From assembly GCA_012032215.1 (NCBI GenBank), contig JAAURO010000166.1:1-5097 (forward strand): a stretch of 5,097 bases of DNA. Reading direction: 5' to 3'. This stretch comes from Limnobacter sp. (GTDB taxonomy: Bacteria; Pseudomonadota; Gammaproteobacteria; Burkholderiales; Burkholderiaceae_B). Positions 1 to 5,097 of this stretch are shown in pieces (the first letter of the stretch is position 1; each line of letters starts with the position of its first letter). Under the pieces are notes generated by a model, which saw only the letters and a program-made list of their open reading frames with translations, made no database searches and was not told the origin of the DNA. The position numbers were made by a program, and so were the translations under genes.

Positions 1-2
1 GC

Positions 3-278
3 CGTCACGAACACGACATGGCTTTGGGCAATGTAATTGGCTCCAATCTGTTTAATTTGTTAATGGCGGTGGGCCTGGCGGGCCTGATTCAGCCTTTTTC
101 AGTGGATGCAGCCGTGCTGTTTCGGGATTACGGCATGGTGCTGCTTGCCACTGTGGTGCTGTATGTGTTTTGTGTGGGTTTTCGGGGCAGGCCTTCACGG
201 GTAAGCCGCAACGAGGGTGGAGTGCTGCTGGCGGGATATGTGGCTTACATGGGGTGGTTGCTGGCAAGCAGCACTTGA
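3..278 (+). CDS. Calcium/sodium antiporter (CaxA/YrbG type), C-terminal fragment
   Basis: This is the last 91 codons of a gene that begins left of the window; the frame is open from base 3 and ends with TGA at 276-278. The visible protein starts RHEHDMALGNVIGSNLFNLL, which matches the second alpha-repeat of the CaCA cation-exchanger superfamily (the GNVxGSNxFN motif, whose polar residues line the ion path). Two more hydrophobic stretches follow, around VLLATVVLYVFCVGF and GVLLAGYVAYMGWLLA, as expected for the final membrane helices. The family exchanges Ca2+ for Na+ (or H+) across the inner membrane. It converges on rplY and is not part of that gene's operon. The ATG at 18-20 is an internal Met and not the true start. 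The family call is solid; the ion specificity is inferred from the family. Confidence 0.87.
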   Translation, partial: RHEHDMALGNVIGSNLFNLLMAVGLAGLIQPFSVDAAVLFRDYGMVLLATVVLYVFCVGFRGRPSRVSRNEGGVLLAGYVAYMGWLLASST

Positions 279-312
279 CAGGCAGCAGGGGTTTTAAACA
301 TATCTTCCCTGC

Positions 313-346
313 CATGGCACCGTGGGGCATACCCCACAGCGCCATG
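313..346 (-). terminator. Long hairpin after rplY, possible terminator
   Basis: An inverted repeat fills much of the gap between two convergent genes. Outer arms CATGGC (313-318) and GCCATG (341-346) and inner arms GTGGGG (322-327) and CCCCAC (332-337) flank a 4-nt loop. In minus-strand RNA the three bases between the arms also pair (G-U, C-G, U-G), giving an uninterrupted 15-bp stem. In plus-strand RNA only one of those three positions pairs. It therefore suits the 3' end of the rplY transcript best. No proper U-tract follows on either strand, so it may stabilise or process the 3' end rather than terminate intrinsically. Confidence 0.5.
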
Positions 347-360
347 CCACGAACACTTTC

Positions 361-954
361 TTAGGCTTGTTCGTCTGCTAGCTTGGCCGAAGCGTTTTTG
401 ATTTTTACGGTAACAACCGATAAATCGTGCTGACCGTGCTGAGGAATGGCTACGCCTTCAGGCAGATCTAAATCGCTGACGTGAATAGAACGCTTGGTGG
501 CGCTCAGGCCCGAGCAGTTGACGTGGATAAACTCTGGCAGTTTGTCGGCCATGCATTCCACTTCCAGTTGGTTGGCTACAAACGTAGCCAGGCCGCCCAG
601 TTTTTTGACCGCTTCCGATTCCAGGTGGCCACTGAAGTGCAAAGGCACTTTAACGCGCACAGGCACTTTGGGGTCTACGCGCTGAAAGTCGATGTGCAGC
701 ACTTGGGCTTTGTAGGGGTGAGACTGGTATGTGCGCAGCAATACTGGCTCTACTTTGCCGTCGATTTCAAGCTCGATAATGGAAGAGTGAAATTTTTCTT
801 TCTGGATGGAATGCCACAAATCGTTGTGGTTGGTGGTGAACGATTGGGGTTTGGCGGTGGCACCGTAAACAATGCCTGGTACCAGACCTTCACGACGCAG
901 GCGGCGGCTCGCTCCGGACCCCTGCTGTGTGCGGGTTTTTGCAACAATTTTCAT
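361..954 (-). CDS. rplY: 50S ribosomal protein bL25 (L25/general stress protein Ctc), two-domain form
   Basis: This 197-residue protein is the long TL5/CTC form of bL25, which binds 5S rRNA in the central protuberance of the 50S subunit. Residues about 1-93 are the 5S-binding beta-barrel domain: a basic N-terminus with SRRLRREGLVPGIVYG, then the strand ending AQVLHIDFQRV. Residues about 94-185 are the C-terminal beta domain, with VPVRVKVPLHFSG, a LEVEC strand and a late SDLDLPEGVAI segment. E. coli L25 has only the first domain (94 residues); the long form is common in other proteobacteria. Start ATG 952-954 is preceded by GGAGA (960-964) with 6-nt spacing. The gene lies 113 nt after prs and is probably co-transcribed with it. 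pth, which often follows rplY, is absent: the next gene is convergent. Identification is secure. Confidence 0.97.
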   Translation of the reverse strand: MKIVAKTRTQQGSGASRRLRREGLVPGIVYGATAKPQSFTTNHNDLWHSIQKEKFHSSIIELEIDGKVEPVLLRTYQSHPYKAQVLHIDFQRVDPKVPVRVKVPLHFSGHLESEAVKKLGGLATFVANQLEVECMADKLPEFIHVNCSGLSATKRSIHVSDLDLPEGVAIPQHGQHDLSVVTVKIKNASAKLADEQA

Positions 955-959
955 GGTTT

Positions 960-964
960 TCTCC
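960..964 (-). promoter_or_regulatory. Ribosome binding site of rplY
   Basis: On the minus strand GGAGA lies six bases before the rplY ATG at 952-954. It is a good Shine-Dalgarno match and supports that start. Confidence 0.75.
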
Positions 965-1044
965 GATTTCAGGCTGCCGCGACCAGCAAGCCTTGGGTAG
1001 ACAGCACTTCAAGGGGCGGCTGCCTTTGGCCTCGTCTGGGGTGT

Positions 1045-1065
1045 GTATTGCAATATTGGCAATAC
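1045..1065 (-). other. Small inverted repeat just after the prs stop codon
   Basis: GTATTGC (1045-1051) and GCAATAC (1059-1065) can form a 7-bp stem with a 7-nt loop, starting 2 nt downstream of the prs stop codon (1068-1070). No T-run follows on the minus strand, so it is not a convincing terminator, and rplY probably remains in the prs transcript. It could mark an RNA-processing or stability element between the two genes, or be chance. Confidence 0.3.
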
Positions 1066-1067
1066 GC

Positions 1068-2018
1068 TTAATCAATAAACAAAGAGCTTACCGAGTCTGA
1101 GCGCACAATCCGGCGAATGGTTTCTGCCATGAGTTCTGCCACGCTAAGCACGCGAATGGTTTTGCTGTTTTTGGCTTCTTCACTGAGCGGAATGGTGTCG
1201 GTGACTACCAGTTCATCCAGCGCAGATTCTTCTACACGTTGCACTGCGCCACCAGAAAGCACCGGATGGGTGCAATAGGCCATTACGCGGGTGGCGCCAT
1301 TCGCCTTTAAGGCGCTGGCGGCTTTACACAGGGTGTTGGCGGTGTCTACCATGTCGTCCATGATGACGCACACCCGGTCTTTCACGTCGCCAATAATGTT
1401 CATGACCTCTGCTACATTGGCCCGCGGGCGACGTTTGTCGATAATGGCAAGATCGCAATCCAGGCGTTTGGCCAATGCGCGGGCGCGCACTACCCCTCCG
1501 ACATCGGGTGAAACCACCATCAGGTTGTCCAGATTCAGTTTCCAGACGTCACCCAGCAGCACGGGTGAGGCATAAATGTTGTCTACGGGAATGTCGAAGA
1601 AGCCCTGAATCTGGTCGGCGTGTAAATCCATGGTGAGTACACGGTCTACGCCAACCACCTGCAGCATGTTGGCTACCACCTTGGCGGTGATGGCTACGCG
1701 CGAAGAGCGCACCCGGCGGTCTTGGCGGGCGTAACCGAAGTAGGGAATAACTGCGGTGATGCGCCCGGCAGAGGCCCGTTTCAGGGCATCTATCATGACC
1801 ATCATTTCCATGAGGTTGTCGTTGGTGGGGGCGCACGTAGATTGCAGCACAAACACATCTTTGCCGCGCACGTTTTCATTGATTTCCACCATGACTTCGC
1901 CGTCTGAGAAGCGACCTACCAAGGCTTTGCCCAGTGGAATATCGAGATGGGTAGCAACCGCCTCTGCCAATGCAGGGGTGGCGTTGCCAGTAAAGACCAT
2001 CAGATTCTCTTTCGACAT
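1068..2018 (-). CDS. prs: Ribose-phosphate pyrophosphokinase (PRPP synthetase)
   Basis: Prs makes PRPP from ribose 5-phosphate and ATP in the cytoplasm, feeding purine, pyrimidine, His, Trp and NAD synthesis. The 316-residue product has the normal length of class I enzymes. Visible motifs in order: FSDGE (37-41), the flexible ATP-site loop [10 protein letters not shown] (92-101), [11 protein letters not shown] (131-141) with the metal-binding His133, SPDVGG (170-175), KRRP (195-198), and the PRPP-binding signature [14 protein letters not shown] (216-229). I chose ATG 2016-2018 because the protein then begins [13 protein letters not shown] as in the family and has GAGGA six bases upstream. A start at 2069 would add 17 unrelated residues encoded by the terminator region. 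The signature reads DTANT where many homologues have DTAGT or DTGGT. It follows tRNA-Gln and its terminator and precedes rplY. Identification is secure. Confidence 0.98.
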   Translation of the reverse strand: MSKENLMVFTGNATPALAEAVATHLDIPLGKALVGRFSDGEVMVEINENVRGKDVFVLQSTCAPTNDNLMEMMVMIDALKRASAGRITAVIPYFGYARQDRRVRSSRVAITAKVVANMLQVVGVDRVLTMDLHADQIQGFFDIPVDNIYASPVLLGDVWKLNLDNLMVVSPDVGGVVRARALAKRLDCDLAIIDKRRPRANVAEVMNIIGDVKDRVCVIMDDMVDTANTLCKAASALKANGATRVMAYCTHPVLSGGAVQRVEESALDELVVTDTIPLSEEAKNSKTIRVLSVAELMAETIRRIVRSDSVSSLFID

Positions 2019-2023
2019 GGCTT

Positions 2024-2028
2024 TCCTC
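2024..2028 (-). promoter_or_regulatory. Ribosome binding site that fixes the prs start
   Basis: GAGGA on the minus strand lies about six bases before ATG 2016-2018. It supports the MSKENL start over the longer upstream reading frame, which has no such site and runs into the terminator. Confidence 0.8.
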
Positions 2029-2055
2029 AAGACACTGTTTGCTGTGTATGTGAAT

Positions 2056-2087
2056 AAAAAAAGGGCCAACCGGTGGCTGGCCCTTTT
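2056..2087 (-). terminator. Rho-independent terminator after tRNA-Gln
   Basis: On the minus strand a perfect 10-bp stem (arms 2078-2087 and 2059-2068, core GGGCCA/TGGCCC) closes a 9-nt loop. The transcript continues into a run of seven U (2062-2056), four of which are shared with the stem base. It starts only 6 nt after the encoded CCA end of tRNA-Gln, so it should end the lolB-ispE-tRNA transcript. Its U-tract lies 37 nt from the prs start codon, so prs needs readthrough or a promoter overlapping this element. Confidence 0.88.
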
Positions 2088-2093
2088 GGCAGT

Positions 2094-2170
2094 TGGCAGG
2101 GGTGGAAGGACTCGAACCCTCGAATGCCGGAATCAAAATCCGGTGCCTTAACCAACTTGGCGACACCCCT
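2094..2170 (-). tRNA. tRNA-Gln (anticodon UUG)
   Basis: A complete cloverleaf can be drawn. The 7-bp acceptor stem is AGGGGTG/CACCCCT. A D-arm follows (GCC...GGC with the GG of the D-loop). The anticodon stem CCGGA/TCCGG encloses the 7-base loop TTTTGAT, giving anticodon TTG for CAA codons. Then come a 5-nt variable loop and a T-arm with TTCGAGT. The discriminator base is G, as usual for tRNA-Gln, and the 3' CCA is encoded (2094-2096), for 77 nt in all. A1-U72 is a weak terminal pair, typical of glutamine tRNAs. It begins 18 nt after the ispE stop, so it is probably processed from the ispE transcript. This ispE-tRNA-Gln-prs order is familiar in betaproteobacteria. Confidence 0.97.
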
Positions 2171-2188
2171 AAAACGCTTGTTCACCTG

Positions 2189-3176
2189 TTACTTGTATTG
2201 CCAGTTCGATTCTGTGTGTTGTTCAGCCGTGCTTTGTTCAATCTGGCACCTGAACAACTGCCCTTCCAGTGCCTGGCAAGCCTGAAAGGCTGCATCGGCT
2301 TGGGCGGATGTTGCATATGCCGCAAACACGGCTGAGCCAGAGCCGGTCATTCTAAGCAGCAAGGGCAAATGCGCCCCGGCCAGTTCAGAAAAGTGCGACC
2401 AACGCTTGCACCAAGTGGGGCTGAGTGCTTTAACCGCAGGCTCTAGCGCATTGTTTGTGTTTTCACGAAGAAAGCGCCACAGCCATTCAGAAAACACCTG
2501 CTTTTGGTGCGGCCCCGAATCGAAGACCGCTATTTTGACGGGAGTTGCGCCCCGTGTCAATTCTCTTGCGGAAAATATTTCATTTGTTTTGCAGGATTCA
2601 GGCGGTTTGTAGACCAAAAGATGGCCCTCGATGTCGGGCAGGGGGGTGAGTTGTTCGCCAATCCCTTCGACCCAGGCGCAATGGGGTTGCAAAAAAAGGG
2701 GACGATCGGCGCCCAGTTGCAGGGCCAGGGTTGCCAGTTCGTGGGTTTTGAGTGGCGCGTTGAAGTGCTGCTGAAGCAATTGCACAACACAGGCAGCGTT
2801 GCTGCTGCCACCCCCTAAGCCTGCCTGCTCGGGAATGTGTTTGCTAACGGCCAGATGTACGTGCCAGGCAAGGGGGTGCCCGTCACGATGCAGGTGGGCG
2901 TAAACCACCGGGTGGTTAAAAAGCACGTACGGCACGGCAGGTTAAATCGGTGCTTTCGGCAAGTGCTGTCAGCGCGCCGCTGCGGCTAATGTGAATGGCT
3001 GCGGGTGCGCTGGCAGGCAGGGGGCTTAAGCGGATTTCTATGGCGTCGAACAGGCCAATCGGGCACAACAGGCTTTGTACCAGGTGGTAGCCATCTGGAC
3101 GTTGGCCGGTGAGGTGCAGGAACAGGTTGATTTTTGCGCGGGATGCTGCGCGCAAGGTGACGGTTGCCGGTGTCAT
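2189..3176 (-). CDS. ispE: 4-diphosphocytidyl-2-C-methyl-D-erythritol kinase, frame broken once
   Basis: IspE is the GHMP-family kinase that phosphorylates CDP-methylerythritol in the MEP isoprenoid pathway. Two minus-strand frames together encode one complete enzyme. The first (ATG 3174-3176 to TAA 2916-2918, 86 residues) carries the substrate-site segment SRAKINLFLHLTGQRPDGYH, including the catalytic Lys15. The second (from about 2917 to the stop at 2189-2191) carries the ATP loop PEQAGLGGGSSNAA, GAD with the catalytic Asp (about residue 157 when joined), EGIGE, EIFSARELTR and the C-terminal MTGSGSAVFAA motif. Removing one T from the five-T run at 2918-2922 joins them as RAFNHPVVYAH, giving about 328 residues against 283 in E. 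coli. The GTG at 2933-2935 is not a plausible separate start, since it would omit Lys15. No clear Shine-Dalgarno precedes 3176. A sequencing indel, recoding or decay could each explain the break. Confidence 0.9.
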
Positions 3177-3202
3177 GTTCGTTGAGGAATTCGCATGAAA
3201 AC

Positions 3203-3797
3203 TTACTGAGGCTCACTGGGTATGAGGTCGATACGACCCGAGGTGTTGTTTTCTATAAAGCGAATGCGGTAGCGGTTGCCCGAGTTGTCCCACGACCAGT
3301 TGGGCGGCAGCGGGGGTAATTCGGTGGGACGCGGGTTTCCATCCAGGCAATCAGGGCTTGGGCGGGCAAAGTTACCGGAAACAGGAGGTCGAACAGGGTT
3401 TGCCAGTTTTGGGCCAGATACACCCGGCCATCGGCTGCGCGTACTTCATAGAAATCGCCGCTGCGGCGGGCTGTCCCCATGGTGGGGCCCAGGGTAGAGC
3501 TGACTTCCAGAAACGCGACATCTTTTGGGCCATTGTTGCCTGAACGCCCCGAGCGCCACACATAGGTGCCGGACAAGGTGTCGCCTTTGGTGCCTTCGGG
3601 GGTTTTGGTTGACCACACCAGTCCAAAACGGCCAGTGTGGCAGCTAGAGCCTGGGCTTGGCAGTTCACCAGATCGTTGGGGGACGTGCCGAAAATAGAGC
3701 AGGCACTGGCCAGAGACACGCTGCCTAAGGCGAGCCAGTGCAGCAAAGTGCGGTAAATTGCCGGGTGCGGTGGCCTGGGGTGTGCGCCAGGTTGCAC
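3203..3797 (-). pseudogene. lolB: Probable outer-membrane lipoprotein LolB, frame broken at least twice
   Basis: LolB takes lipoproteins from LolA and inserts them into the outer membrane. Three successive minus-strand frames carry its parts. Frame 1 (GTG 3795-3797) has a signal peptide with core LLHWLALGSVSLASA and lipobox ending in Cys33 (3699-3701). Frame 2 (about 3640-3343) has GRFGLVW, SGTYVWRSG, STLGPTMGTA, RAADGRVYLAQNWQTL and LPAQALIAW, matching the LolB core. Frame 3 (about 3340 to TAA 3203-3205) has PPLPPNWSWDNSGNRYRIRF and ends GRIDLIPSEPQ, matching the LolB C-terminus. One added base is needed in 3699-3634 (a five-base run lies at 3678-3682) and one in 3342-3312 (runs at 3336-3338 and 3312-3316). 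ATG 3839-3841, beside the TPR stop, may be the original start but would need one more base at 3831-3836. The gene sits directly before ispE. True pseudogene or sequence error is unresolved. Confidence 0.75.
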
Positions 3798-3843
3798 GCT
3801 GCTACCCGGCCGCTTTGGCCATTGGAAGAATTTTTTAACATGC

Positions 3844-5097
3844 TTATAGTTTAATTTCTCTGATCCTGCGGCTGAACTGTGTCAGTTGATTGGAGTCTGG
3901 AAATTTTGCCTTCAGCAGTTTAAGCATGGCTTGCGCTTCTTTTGCGCGGTCTTGGGCGAGGTAGAGTTCAAGCAGGTGCAGGCCTATTTCTTCGTCCTGA
4001 CGAAGGGCGAAGGCTTTTTCCAGGGTTTCGGCGGCTTGCTCATAATTGCCCAGCCTGAAGTGCACCCACCCCAACGAATCCAGAATGTACGCATCTTCTG
4101 GTGCAAGTGCATTGGCTTTTTGAATCAGGGCCAGGGCTTCTTCCAGGCGGATGTTGTTTTCAGCGAGTGTGTAGCCCAAGGCATTGTAGCCGTGCGGGTT
4201 GTCGGGCTTTACGTCGATAAGCCGCCTTAAAAACTGTTCTACGGTGGGCAAGTCTGATTGACGCTCTGCCACCATGGCGCGTTCGTAGAGTAAGTCGGGT
4301 TGGTCGGGCCAGGTTTTGAGGGCGTCTTCAATCAGGCTGGCTGCGCGCGCGGGCTTTTTTTCTTCTTCTTCAAGTTTGGATAGCCCCAGGGTAATACGCA
4401 CCGATTCTTCTTCGCCTTGCGGGGCGAACTTGCGCAGCACTTCGCGGGCCTTGCCATAGTGTTTTTGCTGCATGTATACATCGAAGGTTTTCATTTGGAT
4501 GTCGAGCACTTCAGTGGCAAAAGGGGCTTTGTTGAGCCACTTTAAGGCTTGGGCGTAGTCACCCTTTTTGCTGTAGGCATCTGCCAGGGTGAGGTGAATC
4601 AGAATTTCGTTTTCGCGTTCTGAGGCGGGGGTGTTTTTCAGATACTTTGCAAAGCTGGCGGCGGCCTGAGCGGGTTGTTCCAGTTTGGCGTATACGAACC
4701 CCAGGCTGGAGTTAAGGGGGTAGTTGGTGGGTTGAATGCGCAGCAGTTCCAAAAACTGGGCTTTGGCGTTTGGCCAGTCTTGTGCTGCGGTGTATTCGCG
4801 TGCCAAAAACAGCCGCGCAGAAAACCAGTCGGGATTTTGGGCTATGTGTTCGTTGATCAAGGCAAAGGCTGCGGTGTTGTTGCCATCGCGTTTTTGCAGG
4901 TATTGGGCCATCAGCACGTAATACCGCTCTTCGGGTTTTTGCTGGATAACACGCTGAATGTGCTCAATGGCTGGCAGGGGAAGGTCTGCCGCATAGGCCA
5001 ATTGGGAAAGAATGTACTGATTTTCCAGATTGCCGGGGTCGTTACCGAACAGTTCTTTGCCGGCTTCGTAGGCCTGGGCTTTTTCAGGGATGCGCAA
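3844..5097 (-). CDS. Tetratricopeptide-repeat protein, N-terminus outside the window
   Basis: The visible 417 residues are the C-terminal part of a TPR solenoid; the frame is open to the window edge, so the true start lies beyond 5097. Repeats are clear around visible residues 92-125 (FSARLFLAREYTAAQDWPNA), 126-160, 164-196, 299-335 (GYNALGYTLAENN) and 336-369 (YILDSLGWVHFRLGNYEQAA), with a weaker one at 370-402. The ALGYTLAE...ILDSLGW pair is typical of the TPR proteins commonly encoded before lolB in betaproteobacteria. Such proteins act as protein-interaction scaffolds and many are lipoproteins or periplasmic, but the signal region is not visible. An acidic-basic patch, LEEEEKKPAR, lies near residue 245. 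The stop TAA (3844-3846) is 2 nt from an ATG that may have been the lolB start, suggesting an operon. The specific function is unknown. Confidence 0.88.
   Translation of the reverse strand: MRIPEKAQAYEAGKELFGNDPGNLENQYILSQLAYAADLPLPAIEHIQRVIQQKPEERYYVLMAQYLQKRDGNNTAAFALINEHIAQNPDWFSARLFLAREYTAAQDWPNAKAQFLELLRIQPTNYPLNSSLGFVYAKLEQPAQAAASFAKYLKNTPASERENEILIHLTLADAYSKKGDYAQALKWLNKAPFATEVLDIQMKTFDVYMQQKHYGKAREVLRKFAPQGEEESVRITLGLSKLEEEEKKPARAASLIEDALKTWPDQPDLLYERAMVAERQSDLPTVEQFLRRLIDVKPDNPHGYNALGYTLAENNIRLEEALALIQKANALAPEDAYILDSLGWVHFRLGNYEQAAETLEKAFALRQDEEIGLHLLELYLAQDRAKEAQAMLKLLKAKFPDSNQLTQFSRRIREIKL

Noticed and set aside
481..1071. 196-codon plus-strand open frame opposite rplY
   Set aside because: It is antisense to a secure ribosomal protein gene, has no family resemblance, and its composition follows from the rplY codons on the other strand.
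2019..2069. Upstream extension of prs to a start at 2069
   Set aside because: The added 17 residues come from terminator sequence and do not match the family. The MSKENL start has a good ribosome binding site.
2030..2080. Candidate sigma-70 promoter for prs, with TTGGCC as -35 and TACACA or TATTCA as -10
   Set aside because: The boxes are weak and their spacing is poor or arbitrary; TTGGCC is part of the terminator stem. Not supportable without start-site mapping.
1756..2151. 131-codon plus-strand frame across the prs start and tRNA
   Set aside because: It runs through a tRNA gene and a terminator and is antisense to prs, so it is not a plausible gene.
2986..3216. 76-codon minus-strand frame overlapping the start of ispE
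   Set aside because: It is an out-of-frame shadow of ispE; the correct frame carries the AKINLFLH and GYH motifs.
4350..4380. Short repeat of TTC triplets with a seven-T run as a phase-variable tract
   Set aside because: It encodes an ordinary Glu/Lys-rich linker in the intact TPR frame. The triplets keep frame, and nothing suggests switching.
1..5097. New defence, mobile or otherwise undescribed system
   Set aside because: Every coding stretch belongs to known housekeeping families in an order expected for betaproteobacteria. I saw no repeat arrays, transposase, integrase or unknown gene cluster.

Overview
This 5.1-kb window looks like a chromosomal housekeeping segment of a betaproteobacterium, probably Burkholderiales. 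The grounds are the gene order (TPR protein, lolB, ispE, tRNA-Gln, prs, rplY), the protein sequences and a moderate G+C content that I estimate by eye at slightly above 50%. A genus cannot be fixed from the sequence alone. I see no mobile element, CRISPR array, phage gene or obviously foreign DNA.

Layout, left to right. At 3-278 (+) lies the C-terminal end of a CaxA/YrbG-type calcium/sodium antiporter. A short convergent gap (279-360) holds a strong hairpin. All other genes are on the minus strand, so transcription runs from high to low coordinates: a TPR protein (3844-5097, its N-terminus outside the window), a LolB-like outer-membrane lipoprotein gene (about 3203-3797, possibly from 3841), ispE (2189-3176), tRNA-Gln(UUG) (2094-2170), an intrinsic terminator (2056-2087), prs (1068-2018) and rplY (361-954). 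No gene-free stretch exceeds 300 bases; the largest gap is the 113 nt between prs and rplY.

The products serve basic cell functions: lipoprotein insertion into the outer membrane (LolB), isoprenoid precursor synthesis by the MEP pathway (IspE), glutaminyl-tRNA, PRPP for nucleotide, His, Trp and NAD synthesis (Prs), and a 5S-rRNA-binding ribosomal protein (bL25). lolB, ispE and the tRNA are closely packed and probably co-transcribed. A U-tract terminator then separates the tRNA from prs, leaving only 37 nt before the prs start codon.

The main oddity is that two neighbouring genes whose products are normally essential, lolB and ispE, do not read through in one frame. ispE breaks once, at a run of five T where the message reads UUU-UAA-C, a sequence on which a +1 ribosomal slip would restore the frame exactly. 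lolB needs at least two single-base corrections, and perhaps a third at its start. prs, rplY and the TPR gene are intact. Homopolymer sequencing or assembly errors are the simplest explanation; recent gene decay, or recoding at the ispE site, are the alternatives. I found no convincing evidence of a new biological system here.
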